Assembly (NCBI RefSeq): GCF_009649685.1
Contig: NZ_WJPK01000002.1
Span: 474,202 to 538,201, forward strand
Length of the DNA: 64,000 nt
Direction of reading: 5' to 3'
Origin: Flavobacteriaceae bacterium EG-1
GTDB taxonomy: Bacteria > Bacteroidota > Bacteroidia > Flavobacteriales > Flavobacteriaceae
Shown: piece after piece, positions 24,401 through 33,824 of the stretch
How positions within the stretch are numbered: the first letter of the stretch is position 1
Layout of the letters: every line of letters starts with the position of its first letter
The notes under the pieces: generated by a model
What the model was told of the DNA's origin: nothing
Seen by the model: the letters and a program-made list of their open reading frames with translations, nothing else
Databases searched by the model: none
Translations under genes and position numbers: made by a program

Positions 24401-24408
24401 CAAAAGTA
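24401..24408 (-). promoter_or_regulatory. -7 promoter box of rseP
   Basis: TACTTTTG on the minus strand (exact TAnnTTTG), 19 bp before the ATG at 24381. The implied leader is only about 10-15 nt. Confidence 0.5.
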
Positions 24409-24533
24409 CTCTTTTAACATGGCTTAAAAAAAGAATCTACTCTGACACCGTATATTTTTAGCAAAGTTTTAGCAGCTAACACATCTTTTTACTTGAAAAC
24501 CATATGCTTCTAACGTATCTTTACTAAAAAATT

Positions 24534-25208
24534 ATGCGCGAATTTTTTGCTAAATTTAAGTTATTCGGTATTGTCTTTTTTTTTATTTCAGTTGTAATCA
24601 TCTTCCTATTTTACAAGACTCTTAAACCCAAAAAAAACCTAACCATTTATCAACCATCTATGGTTAACACAGAATTAGTTGATAGTACGATACAGAATAT
24701 TAGAAAATACCACACCATTGCAGATTTCCAATTAATCAACCAAAACGGCGATACTATTACCCAAAAAGATTATGAAGACAAAATTTATATTGCTGATTTT
24801 TTCTTTACCACTTGCCCTACTATCTGCCCTATTATGACCAAGAACATGGTCTCTATACAACGTAAGATTCAAAATGATTCAACTGTAAAATTATTGTCGC
24901 ACACAGTTACTCCTGAGATTGACTCAGTTGCGCAACTCAAAAAATACGCATTGGAAAAAGGTGTTAATGATAGCGTATGGAATTTAGTTACTGGCAATAA
25001 AAAACAAATTTATGAACTTGCCCGTAAGTCTTATCTCGCGGTACAAACTGTAGGCAATGGTGGTCCTTTTGATATGATTCACACCGAAAATTTTATCTTA
25101 GTTGATAAAGAAAAAAGAATTCGTGGTTTTTATGATGGTACAAAATCTGAAGAAATAGATAAACTAATGAATGATTTAGAAGTATTAAAAGCGTCGTATT
25201 CAAAATAA
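24534..25208 (+). CDS. SCO1/SenC family copper-binding thioredoxin-like protein
   Basis: A 224-aa protein anchored by one N-terminal membrane helix (about 9-29). The thioredoxin-like domain carries the copper site of SCO proteins: C94-PTI-C98 (FFFTTCPTICPIM) and H183 (DMIHTENFILVD). SCO proteins deliver copper to, or reduce cysteines of, the CuA centre of cytochrome c oxidase on the outer face of the inner membrane. It stands divergent from rseP and alone; no oxidase gene is close in the window. Confidence 0.92.
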   Translation: MREFFAKFKLFGIVFFFISVVIIFLFYKTLKPKKNLTIYQPSMVNTELVDSTIQNIRKYHTIADFQLINQNGDTITQKDYEDKIYIADFFFTTCPTICPIMTKNMVSIQRKIQNDSTVKLLSHTVTPEIDSVAQLKKYALEKGVNDSVWNLVTGNKKQIYELARKSYLAVQTVGNGGPFDMIHTENFILVDKEKRIRGFYDGTKSEEIDKLMNDLEVLKASYSK

Positions 25209-25327
25209 AACTATTGATTAGATTATCAACTTTACTGTTTATTTATTCCCAATATATTCTGATAACCTACCAAATTTTTAGCTAAAATTAGGCGCACTTT
25301 TATTCCGGTTTATATGATAAATTACCC

Positions 25328-25335
25328 TACTTTTG
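25328..25335 (+). promoter_or_regulatory. -7 promoter box of the feo operon
   Basis: TACTTTTG, exact TAnnTTTG, 29 bp before the TTG start of feoA. Confidence 0.5.
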
Positions 25336-25364
25336 CCCTTACTTATAATCAATCTAAATAAAAA

Positions 25365-25610
25365 TTGATAACTACGGTCGCAAATCTTAAAAGAGGACAG
25401 AAGGGAATCATAAAAGATTTCAATATTGACATATTACCAATTAAACTTTTAGAAATGGGTTGCTTACCTGGTAACGAGGTTGAAATTTTACACATAGCTC
25501 CTTTTAAAGACCCTATTTATATTAATGTAAACGGTTCTCATATTGCAATTCGAAAATCTGTTGCTGCACAAATAGAATTAATTACAGTAGATACTTTTAC
25601 TAATGAGTAA
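25365..25610 (+). CDS. feoA: Ferrous iron transport protein A (TTG start)
   Basis: An 81-aa SH3-like FeoA protein: 'LKRGQKGIIKDFNIDILPIKLLEMGCLPGNEVEILHIAPFKDPIYINVNGSHIAIRKSVAAQI'. It starts with TTG: a stop codon lies two codons upstream at 25359-25361, and the first in-frame ATG would cut away the conserved N-terminus. FeoA is a small cytoplasmic partner of FeoB. The 3' end overlaps feoB by 8 bp, so the two are translationally coupled. Confidence 0.92.
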   Translation: MITTVANLKRGQKGIIKDFNIDILPIKLLEMGCLPGNEVEILHIAPFKDPIYINVNGSHIAIRKSVAAQIELITVDTFTNE

Positions 25611-27819
25611 GCAAATAAATGTTGCCCTTATTGGAAATCCGAATACCGGAAAGACATCTGTATTCAATACACTAACTGGATTAAAACAAAAAGTTGGCAA
25701 TTACCCTGGTATTACTGTAGAAAAAAAAGAAGGTATTTGCAAATTGCCAAGAGGTGTAAAAGCGCATATTTTAGATTTACCAGGCACTTATAGCTTAAAC
25801 ACTACATCTTTAGATGAAAGTGTAGTCGTTGAATTACTGCTTAACAAAAATGATAAAGACTATCCAGATGTTGCAATTGTAGTTAGTGATATTGAAAACT
25901 TAAAAAGGAATTTACTCCTCTTTACGCAAATTCAAGATTTAAAAATACCCACCATATTAGTAATTAATATGGCCGACCGTATGGTTAAAAAAGGAATTAC
26001 ACTAGACGTTCCTGCTCTTGAAGCTAAATTAAATACAAAAATTGCTCTTGTTAGTACTAGAAAAGGTACTGGTGTATCTAAAATAAAAGAGCTCATTGCA
26101 GATTACAAAAATCTACCTATAACCTCTAATATAGATACTGTAAAAATTGCACCCGACTATTTTGAGCGGCTAAAAAAAATCTTCCCCAATGAAGATGTAT
26201 ACAAGCTTTGGTTGGTTATTACCCAAGATGTTAACTTTATGCCTATCGTTAAAAAAACAATACATGACGATGCCCTTTTTAACACAAAAACGAAAACCGA
26301 GCTTAAAAAAATGCAACATCGTGAAACGGTATTGCGGTATAAATTTATTAATGATTCACTAAAAGAAACACTTACAATAGATAGCTCTGCCGCCAAAGGT
26401 TTGCGAGCTAGTCTCGATAAAATTTTAACTCATAAAGTATTTGGCTACCTTATATTCTTTGTCATTTTACTTACAATATTTCAAGCAATATACGATTGGA
26501 GTAGCTACCCAATGGACTTTATTGATGAACTCTTTGCAAGTGGAAGCGAATGGGTTAAAAACACATTACCAGCTGGTGCTCTAACTAATTTATTGGCAGA
26601 AGGCATTTTAGCAGGAATAGGTGGTATCGTAATTTTCATTCCACAAATTGCATTTCTTTTCTTTTTTATAGCCATGTTAGAAGAGTCTGGCTATATGAGT
26701 CGTGTGGTATTTCTTATGGATCGACTTATGCGCCCATTCGGATTGAGCGGAAAGAGCGTTGTTCCTTTAATTTCAGGTACAGCTTGCGCAATTCCTGCGG
26801 TTATGGCTACCCGTAATATTGATAATTGGAAAGAACGTTTAATTACTATCTTAGTGGTACCTTTTACTACTTGCTCTGCTCGATTACCCGTTTACTTAAT
26901 TATCATTGCACTAGTAATACCTGAAGGTACATTATTAGGGTTTAGTTATCAGGCATTAACTTTAATGCTTCTTTACCTTCTAGGATTTGGTATGGCTATT
27001 ATTTCCGCCATGGTACTTAACAAAGTTCTCAAAATTAGAAGTGGATCATTTTTTGTAATGGAAATGCCGAATTACAAATTGCCACTACCTAAAAATGTCT
27101 TTTATACGGTATGGGAAAAAACTAAAAGTTTTGTTCTTGGTGCTGGTAAAATAATATTAGCCATCTCTATTGTATTATGGTTCTTAGGATCAAATGGTAT
27201 TTCGGATAACTATAAAAATGCTGATACTATTGTTAAAGAACATATTAATGAAAACGGTTTACCCAAATTACATCAATCAAGTATTGATGCACATTTAATA
27301 GATTATACAACTACACTTGGAACAAATATTTCACCACTGGCTCTTAGTGATTCTATTGAAATTCGCAAAAAAGAACTTTACAATAAAGCCATTGAACAAG
27401 AAATTTCTAGTTATAAATTAGAGCATTCATACATAGGCTATATGGGTAAAGCCATTGAACCTATTGTAAAACCATTGGGTTACGATTGGAAAATAGGTAT
27501 AGCAGTAATCACATCTTTTGCTGCAAGAGAAGTTTTTGTGGGCACCCTTGCAACCATATATAGTGTAGGTAGTGACGAAGAAGAGACTATTAAAAATCGT
27601 ATGGCCGCAGAAATTAATCAAGACAATAATAAACCATTATTCAATTTAGCATCGGGAATTTCTCTTCTACTTTTCTACGCTTTCGCTATGCAATGTATGA
27701 GTACCCTAGCCATAGTTAAAAGAGAAACAAATACCTGGAAATGGCCAATGGTGCAACTAGTATTCATGAGTATTTTTGCTTATTTTGTTGCGCTAATCGC
27801 TTATCAATTAATTAAATAA
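25603..27819 (+). CDS. feoB: Ferrous iron transporter B
   Basis: A 738-aa inner-membrane Fe(II) transporter with an N-terminal G-protein domain: G1 GNPNTGKT (11-18), G3 DLPG (58-61), G4 NMAD (122-125). The membrane part holds the two Gate regions with conserved Cys/Pro segments ('SGTACAIPAVMATRNI', 'FTTCSARLPVYLIII'). All motifs needed for GTP hydrolysis and transport are present. Encoded between feoA (8-bp overlap) and a 49-aa Cys-rich peptide, it forms a standard Bacteroidota feo operon. Confidence 0.96.
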   Translation: MSKQINVALIGNPNTGKTSVFNTLTGLKQKVGNYPGITVEKKEGICKLPRGVKAHILDLPGTYSLNTTSLDESVVVELLLNKNDKDYPDVAIVVSDIENLKRNLLLFTQIQDLKIPTILVINMADRMVKKGITLDVPALEAKLNTKIALVSTRKGTGVSKIKELIADYKNLPITSNIDTVKIAPDYFERLKKIFPNEDVYKLWLVITQDVNFMPIVKKTIHDDALFNTKTKTELKKMQHRETVLRYKFINDSLKETLTIDSSAAKGLRASLDKILTHKVFGYLIFFVILLTIFQAIYDWSSYPMDFIDELFASGSEWVKNTLPAGALTNLLAEGILAGIGGIVIFIPQIAFLFFFIAMLEESGYMSRVVFLMDRLMRPFGLSGKSVVPLISGTACAIPAVMATRNIDNWKERLITILVVPFTTCSARLPVYLIIIALVIPEGTLLGFSYQALTLMLLYLLGFGMAIISAMVLNKVLKIRSGSFFVMEMPNYKLPLPKNVFYTVWEKTKSFVLGAGKIILAISIVLWFLGSNGISDNYKNADTIVKEHINENGLPKLHQSSIDAHLIDYTTTLGTNISPLALSDSIEIRKKELYNKAIEQEISSYKLEHSYIGYMGKAIEPIVKPLGYDWKIGIAVITSFAAREVFVGTLATIYSVGSDEEETIKNRMAAEINQDNNKPLFNLASGISLLLFYAFAMQCMSTLAIVKRETNTWKWPMVQLVFMSIFAYFVALIAYQLIK

Positions 27820-27826
27820 AACAACT

Positions 27827-27976
27827 ATGCAGATTTTACAAACCATCTTAGTTTATATTATTCTCGCTATGGCTATTGGTTATCTGCTTAAGAAGTTTTT
27901 TCTTCCAAAAAGACTTTTTAACACAAAAAAAGAAACACCTAAAAATTGTAATGATGGTGACTGTGGTTGTAATTAA
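27827..27976 (+). CDS. FeoB-associated Cys-rich membrane peptide
   Basis: A 49-aa protein that begins 7 bp after feoB. One N-terminal membrane helix (about 4-24), a basic stretch (KKFFLPKRLFNTKK) and a Cys-rich tail, CNDGDCGCN (41-49). This matches the small FeoB-associated Cys-rich proteins found after feoB in Bacteroidota and Firmicutes, which take the place of FeoC; the cysteines might bind iron or an Fe-S cluster. Too short for many gene finders. Confidence 0.85.
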   Translation: MQILQTILVYIILAMAIGYLLKKFFLPKRLFNTKKETPKNCNDGDCGCN

Positions 27977-28194
27977 CGCATACTTAATATTTGTAGAATT
28001 ACTTTTTATCACAGCAAAGAAAAACCATTTTATCTTTTCGAAGTAACATATTACGCACTTAATCGTCTAGTATAAAAATTAGTTCAACTATTTTAAAATA
28101 GTTAAATAAACAATAAATACATCCCAAGGAAATCTAAAAAAGTTGGCTACTTTAAAATGCTATACTTTGTTTTGTTCAAAACTAACACTAACCT

Positions 28195-29724
28195 ATGCGA
28201 TTTATTACTTCTTTGTTGATTGTTATTTTCATTAGTTCTTCTATTTATCAAACACATGCGCAAACAATAAGTTCTAAAATTATTGATTCAATTACACAAG
28301 CACCAATTCCGTATGCCACCGTACAATGGAAAAATAAAAAAGGAGCAATTACTAATGAAGAAGGCAGATTTAGCATTTTATTAGAAGAAAACTCAAAAGA
28401 GTCTGACACATTATTTATTTCATGTATGGGCTATGAATCTATTGCCAGACCCTTAAGCACCTTCACTTCAACAACAATAATTTTGTCTCCTAGTGCAATT
28501 GAACTTAAGGAAGTATTGGTTAGCAATAAAAATTACTCTGCAGACGAAATTATAGCTTTTGTAAATGATAATATCGAAAGAAATTACAACTTTGATTTAA
28601 CTAAAAAAAGGCTGTTTTTTAGAAGGTCTTCTTTTCAACGAATGCTTAAATCTGACTTTTCACTTAAAAAATCTACTATTAAAGAGCTGAATAAAAAATT
28701 TCTTGATAGTATTATTAATACTATTCCTGAAAATAATAGTTACTATACCGAAATCTTGGGAGACCTCTATGGTAATTATGACGAAGATTATCACAAGCTT
28801 AATTTAATTAAGGCTTCCGAATTGTACGACAAAAGCATGGAGCTTGACTTTGCTAAAATTGAGGAAAAATTCAATGATATACTAAAAAAGAATATTAAAA
28901 CTGATTCTTATTTTAAGATAAAATCTGGACTTTTTGGCACCAAATTAGATAGTGAAGAAATTTTTGAAGAAGAGGTTGACTCAACTGACGTAGAAGCAGT
29001 AAACAAACAATTGGCTGAAACAAAAAAAATTGAAGAAGAACGCAAAAAGAACTTTGCAAACTATAGGAGAAAAACATTAGGAAAAATCTTTAATAATTTA
29101 CCCATTACCGATGATACCGACCTTAACTTTTTACGCAACTCTGGGCGCTATGAATTTACCCTTCAAGAATTCACATATTTAGGTGATGATGCGGTTTACG
29201 TTATAGATTTTAAACCAAAGCGTTCTGAGGATTATAGAGGACGGATATATATTAATGCAGATGATTTTGCCCTTATTCAAGTAGATTACAACAATGTAAA
29301 ATCTATTAAAACCTTTAACTTATTAGGCTTGTCTTCAGATCAATACTTATCTAAAGGAAAGATCATTTTTTCTAAAGGAAATGATGATAAATATAGTTTA
29401 CGCTATTTTGAATCTGAATATGGAACCAAAATGGGTGTAGACCGTCCCTTAAAAATTATTGAATTAAATAAAGTTGTAAAAGGAAAAAATAAACAAAACG
29501 AACTTTCGGGCAATATTGATTTCGCATTTAGAAACATAGACAAAAATGAAGTGGTCATTTTTGAATCTGAAAATATTAGCGAAGCTGTTTTTGACTCGTT
29601 TAAGGAAAATAAAGATATTTTACCAACCTATTTACCTACTTACAACCCTGAATTCTGGAGTGGCTATAACATTATTGAACCCAACCAAGCCATCAAAGAA
29701 TTTACTGCCACTGACGAAAATTAA
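28195..29724 (+). CDS. Exported protein with carboxypeptidase-like regulatory domain
   Basis: A 509-aa protein with a Sec signal (MRFITSLLIVIFISSSIYQTHA). Residues about 24-105 form a CarboxypepD_reg-like beta-sandwich ('ISSKIIDSITQAPIPYATV', 'GAITNEEGRFSI', 'LFISCMGYES'). The rest is a Lys/Glu-rich helical and beta part with no TonB plug or barrel ending that I recognise. Similar proteins are probably outer-membrane-associated periplasmic proteins of unknown role. Its 3' end converges with the hybrid kinase-like gene, 20 bp apart. Confidence 0.65.
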   Translation: MRFITSLLIVIFISSSIYQTHAQTISSKIIDSITQAPIPYATVQWKNKKGAITNEEGRFSILLEENSKESDTLFISCMGYESIARPLSTFTSTTIILSPSAIELKEVLVSNKNYSADEIIAFVNDNIERNYNFDLTKKRLFFRRSSFQRMLKSDFSLKKSTIKELNKKFLDSIINTIPENNSYYTEILGDLYGNYDEDYHKLNLIKASELYDKSMELDFAKIEEKFNDILKKNIKTDSYFKIKSGLFGTKLDSEEIFEEEVDSTDVEAVNKQLAETKKIEEERKKNFANYRRKTLGKIFNNLPITDDTDLNFLRNSGRYEFTLQEFTYLGDDAVYVIDFKPKRSEDYRGRIYINADDFALIQVDYNNVKSIKTFNLLGLSSDQYLSKGKIIFSKGNDDKYSLRYFESEYGTKMGVDRPLKIIELNKVVKGKNKQNELSGNIDFAFRNIDKNEVVIFESENISEAVFDSFKENKDILPTYLPTYNPEFWSGYNIIEPNQAIKEFTATDEN

Positions 29725-29744
29725 AGCATTAAAAATATCTTTTC

Positions 29745-31961
29745 TTAAGCATATTTAACTAAAGCCCTACTTAATTCATTTAAATCAATTGGCTTAGCTA
29801 TAACATCTTTTATACTATATTCTTTGCATTTATGTAAGACCACATCTTTACTTAAAGAAGTAATTGCAATAATTGGTAAAGCCTTATTATAATTTCGCAA
29901 CTCTCTGGTACCCCTAAAACAATCTACCTCTTTTTCATCAACATCTATTAAAATAAGGTCGTATCTTTTTTTCGCCACCTTATCTATAGCGCTCTCTGAG
30001 TTTACGGTATCGCAAGCATAATCTAATGAGCCAATTATCTTATTAAAAGTGTACAAATTAAACTGATTGTTATCAACATAAAGAATACTTCGCTTTCTAG
30101 TTTTGTTTATTTTCGACACTAATTTGGCCTTATTTGATGCAACCAATTTCATATCGAAAGACACCAAGTTATTAAACTCATCCCCTGAAAATTTCAATTT
30201 AGAATTATATAACGCCAATAATTGATTGCTTAAAATTAAGCCTAGTTTAATCCCCTTTGTGATATTTTCATCTTCTATTACAAAATCTCCTTTTTCAATA
30301 TATTCAGTGATTTCTTTTTTAATTAATTCGGCATTATCCCAAACACAAAACGTTAATACTGATTCTATTTGATTTATAGGTCTTTCTACAACCCTTAATT
30401 CAACTTCTGACACATCATCTTTTTCAATAGCATTTTTAAGTAGGTTATTTAGAACTAAAGCCAGTTTTGAACGTTCTACATTAAAAATATTGTTATCCGC
30501 ATTATATATAATCCTTAAGTCTACATTATTTGCTATTAATAATGATCTGTAATTCATTTGTAACTCTTCCAATAAATCTTTCAAATTAACGGGTCGGTTA
30601 TTTAACTCATTATCGTTTTTATTGAAATAATTTAACTGAGAATACTGTAATGAGTTATCAATAGAGTGCCTTAAATTTAATAACGAGTAATTCGCCAAAA
30701 CCAATTCATCTTCAATTTCAGAATCATTTGTAGGCACTGTTTCAATTAATTGCTCTAATGTATACAAAGGTGTCCTAATTTCATTACTTACCAGAGCTAA
30801 GAAATGATCTCGATTTAAGTACATTCTCTTTAGATTTATGTTAGCTTCATCTAAAGACGCGTTAACTTTCTTGATTACAGAGTTTACACGCTTAAAATAA
30901 ACTACAAAAGCAAGTGCAAATAAGACTAAAAATGCTAACAAATAAATTAATCTACCATTGAATTCTGCCTCTCTCTTTCTGCCCTCAGCAGTTAATTTAA
31001 GTTGTTCTGCTTTATTCTCACTAACTATAGCTTGTGTTAGGTAATCGGTTTTTATTTTTGAAGTTTTATTCAAATAATCTATAGTTGCAAAATAATACTT
31101 TTTCTCCTGTGCTTTATAATACTTTATTGAATCGAGTTGTTGAATTGGCAGACTTAAAAAGTATTGTGCTTTATATTCATTTATTCGATAATAATTTTCA
31201 TACACCCTTACGCTGGCATATAGAATATCCTCTAATTTTTTATCCTTGTGTTTATTTAAAAGTTCATTAGCGACCTCTAAATCTTTATTTAATTCCATAA
31301 GTCCGTATGCGACATATAACTCAAAAGTGATTTGCAAACGAACATTCATAAGCTCAATCCAATCATTTGATTCAAAATTTGGATCAGACAAATTTATTTT
31401 CATTCGTGATTCTAACTCATGTAATCCTGCATGAGCTGTTTTAACAAGAGAATCGTACATGCCTTGCTTGTACAAAGACATAACTTTAGTTTCATAAATA
31501 TATAACCTAGTGTTGTATTTATTTTCACTATCAATCTCTTGGGCAATCTTTAAGCTCTCATTACTTTTTTCAAAACTGTCTGCCAACATATAAGCATGCG
31601 CAAGATTTGAGTAGCCCAAGGCAAGAAGGTTTGAATCTTTTAGTATTTCGCTATGTTCTATTGATTTTAATTGATAATATTCCGCTTTAGTATACTCGTA
31701 CAAATCGGTATAAGCCCCAGCAATTATATCTTCTGCACGCGCCAAATAATATGTTTCATTTGACTCAAGTGCTAATTTTTTAACTTGTTCAGCTAATTTT
31801 AAAGATTTAAAATAATTTTGAGTATTTGCTCCATCAGTAGCCACAGCTATCATAGAGTCTAACTTTTTGTTTAAAACAATACCTTTTTGAGCATTCAACC
31901 AAAAAAAGTTGATCAATGTCAAAAACAATATTAATCTATGGTATTTGTTGAGTTGCATCAT
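29745..31961 (-). CDS. Hybrid histidine-kinase-like protein with degenerate kinase core and receiver domain
   Basis: A 738-aa protein: signal/first hydrophobic segment (8-24), TPR-rich sensor region (about 35-330), membrane helix (338-356), DHp-like helices (about 372-440), HATPase-like domain (about 455-605) and C-terminal receiver (about 625-738). The phospho-accepting His is replaced: the H box reads SNEIRTPL with N393 (codon AAT at 30785-30783). The ATP-lid motifs are also weak: 'VWDNAEL' has no DxGxG and 'KGIKLGLILS' replaces GxGLGL. The receiver keeps D673, T701 and K723. It is probably a pseudokinase that works as a scaffold or takes phosphate from another kinase (inference). Confidence 0.85.
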   Translation of the reverse strand: MMQLNKYHRLILFLTLINFFWLNAQKGIVLNKKLDSMIAVATDGANTQNYFKSLKLAEQVKKLALESNETYYLARAEDIIAGAYTDLYEYTKAEYYQLKSIEHSEILKDSNLLALGYSNLAHAYMLADSFEKSNESLKIAQEIDSENKYNTRLYIYETKVMSLYKQGMYDSLVKTAHAGLHELESRMKINLSDPNFESNDWIELMNVRLQITFELYVAYGLMELNKDLEVANELLNKHKDKKLEDILYASVRVYENYYRINEYKAQYFLSLPIQQLDSIKYYKAQEKKYYFATIDYLNKTSKIKTDYLTQAIVSENKAEQLKLTAEGRKREAEFNGRLIYLLAFLVLFALAFVVYFKRVNSVIKKVNASLDEANINLKRMYLNRDHFLALVSNEIRTPLYTLEQLIETVPTNDSEIEDELVLANYSLLNLRHSIDNSLQYSQLNYFNKNDNELNNRPVNLKDLLEELQMNYRSLLIANNVDLRIIYNADNNIFNVERSKLALVLNNLLKNAIEKDDVSEVELRVVERPINQIESVLTFCVWDNAELIKKEITEYIEKGDFVIEDENITKGIKLGLILSNQLLALYNSKLKFSGDEFNNLVSFDMKLVASNKAKLVSKINKTRKRSILYVDNNQFNLYTFNKIIGSLDYACDTVNSESAIDKVAKKRYDLILIDVDEKEVDCFRGTRELRNYNKALPIIAITSLSKDVVLHKCKEYSIKDVIAKPIDLNELSRALVKYA

Positions 31962-32176
31962 AAATCCAAAACTTAAACCTCTTAAACAACTAAATAAAAC
32001 AGAAATATTATTGTACTAGTTTAATAAAATTTTAAAAATACACGTCAATATTTGAACCCCTACGTAACAGTGTAGCTCTGTTGTCATTCTTAAATTAAAC
32101 AAAAATGTTTAAAATAAATACAATCATACTACATAAATCACGAATTTTCTAATTAACTCGTAAGACTTTTCAACAA

Positions 32177-32563
32177 TTATATTAAATTTTTGATTATTAC
32201 ATATAATAGCATTCCCCATCCAACAACTAAAAGCAGACCACCCACTGGCGTAATAGGACCTAAAAACTTCATCTTTATACCCTTGGCAGCACTTAAAGTT
32301 AAGCCATAAATACTAAATGAAAACAAGAAAGTACCCACAACTATAGCGTAAACCATATTTCTTTCTATTGCGGAATCTAAATTGAAATTAAAACTTAAAA
32401 TCAATAACAAAAGAGAATGATACATTTGATATTTTATGCCTGTCTGAAAATTTTTAAGCTGTTCTTCTGAAAGAATATTTTTTAAAGCGTGAGCCCCAAA
32501 TGCTCCAAATATTACTGCCAAAAAGCCATATAGTGCTCCAAAAAATTGTGCTAATAATACCAT
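32177..32563 (-). CDS. DUF423-family small membrane protein
   Basis: A 128-aa protein with four hydrophobic segments and the family core 'GALYGFLAVIFGAFGAHALKNILSEEQLKNFQTGIKYQMYHSLLLL'. The function of this widespread family is unknown. It stands alone, with more than 200 bp of non-coding DNA on either side. Confidence 0.85.
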   Translation of the reverse strand: MVLLAQFFGALYGFLAVIFGAFGAHALKNILSEEQLKNFQTGIKYQMYHSLLLLILSFNFNLDSAIERNMVYAIVVGTFLFSFSIYGLTLSAAKGIKMKFLGPITPVGGLLLVVGWGMLLYVIIKNLI

Positions 32564-32730
32564 GAAAAGAAATTAAATAAATATTTATTGGTGCTAAATG
32601 TAATTAAAAAGCACTTTTAACATCATTGTTGTAAATTATTTTATTGTAGTTTTTTTCCTAAACCGAACTAGTAGTTTGTTATACCAATTTTTTTAATATA
32701 ACTAATTGATATTCAGTTTTAAACTTAAAA

Positions 32731-32752
32731 AAACCGACCACAGGGTCGGTTT
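32731..32752 (-). terminator. Hairpin terminator of the SnoaL-like gene
   Basis: Perfect stem AAACCGACC / GGTCGGTTT, 4-nt loop ACAG, with A-rich plus-strand flank giving a T tract on the minus strand. Confidence 0.75.
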
Positions 32753-32787
32753 AATTTATTATTTATTGCGATATATAATCTATTAAT

Positions 32788-33156
32788 TTATCCTTTTTCG
32801 TCATAAAAAAATTGCTCTTTTACGATTTTGCCTTCCTTTACTTGATAAACGGCTATTTCTGAAGTTGTAGAACGCATACCCGATGGTTTATGCGTAGTAT
32901 CCATTTCAAATTTCACAGAAAACCAATTTTCTGCTACAATTGGTTCCGAAACTGTTGTACTGTGTACTTCAAAATTATCTTTCCACCATTCACCTTTTTG
33001 TTGAATTCCTTCAAAACCTTCAACTAGGCCACCTTCACTCTTTCCATCATTCTCAATACTTACTATATCTTGACTGTAAAGTTCTTGGTAAGGTTTTTCA
33101 AAATCTCCTTGTTTACACCAGGCAACTAATTTATTTGCAACATCTTTTGTATCCAT
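32788..33156 (-). CDS. SnoaL-like / NTF2-fold protein
   Basis: A 122-aa protein with the cone-shaped NTF2 pattern: N-terminal helix 'VANKLVAWCKQGDFEKPYQELYSQDIVSIE', loop 'GLVEGFEGIQQKGEWWKDNF', then strands 'NWFSVKFEMDTTHK', 'EIAVYQVKEGKIVKEQFFYDE'. The family includes polyketide cyclases, ketosteroid isomerases and many proteins of unknown role. No catalytic residue set can be assigned. It stands alone and is closed by a terminator. Confidence 0.8.
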   Translation of the reverse strand: MDTKDVANKLVAWCKQGDFEKPYQELYSQDIVSIENDGKSEGGLVEGFEGIQQKGEWWKDNFEVHSTTVSEPIVAENWFSVKFEMDTTHKPSGMRSTTSEIAVYQVKEGKIVKEQFFYDEKG

Positions 33157-33290
33157 TGTATCGCTTAAAGATTATTTTTAACTTTTGCAAAAAATACAAT
33201 TTATTACACAAATAGACAAGATAAATTACATGCACATCAATTAAGAACTATTTATTGAGCATAATACACTTAAAAGTATTTTAATGAAGT

Positions 33291-33731
33291 TTATTCTAAG
33301 GAAACATTACCCTCTAATTTAGTTTTAAACATTAAATAGAGTTCATCGGTTTCAACAGAATCTTTCAAATTGATAAATACTTGAGAAGCATCCTTTTTTA
33401 CCAATCTAATTTTTCTTCCATTAAAATTATCTATAAAAACATGCACCTTTTTGTCCGTTAAAGAGTCTTTAAATTCTTGATAAACCCCTTTGCCCTTATC
33501 AAAGGCAGAAAAACCGTTTAAACGTTCCATAGGAGGAATTCTAGGAACAAACGCTACACTATCTAATTCTGAATAGTTGAATTTTTCATAATAAATACCT
33601 GAAAGCACACGAAAACTATTTGACTCCTTCGCAATCCAATTTTTAAAATGTGCCACAAAAGCAAGAATACTAATAATGACGGTGATAACAATCAAAATAT
33701 TCCATAACCAATTATTTTTCCTTGCTGCCAT
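33291..33731 (-). CDS. Hypothetical membrane-anchored protein
   Basis: A 146-aa protein with one N-terminal membrane helix (about 10-28) and a C-terminal domain of alternating beta strands ('SNSFRVLSGIYYEKFNYSELDSVAFVPRIPPMERLNGFSA', 'KVHVFIDNF.GRKIRLVKKD'). This suggests a small beta-sandwich or PH-like domain outside the membrane. No family recognised. Confidence 0.55.
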   Translation of the reverse strand: MAARKNNWLWNILIVITVIISILAFVAHFKNWIAKESNSFRVLSGIYYEKFNYSELDSVAFVPRIPPMERLNGFSAFDKGKGVYQEFKDSLTDKKVHVFIDNFNGRKIRLVKKDASQVFINLKDSVETDELYLMFKTKLEGNVSLE

Positions 33732-33824
33732 TTAAAATAAAATTATCGAGCTTAATTTTTAAACGATAAAATTTTTAATTTGTTCTATGCGAAGCTCAAA
33801 TTAATCGAATTAAAAAAACTTAAA

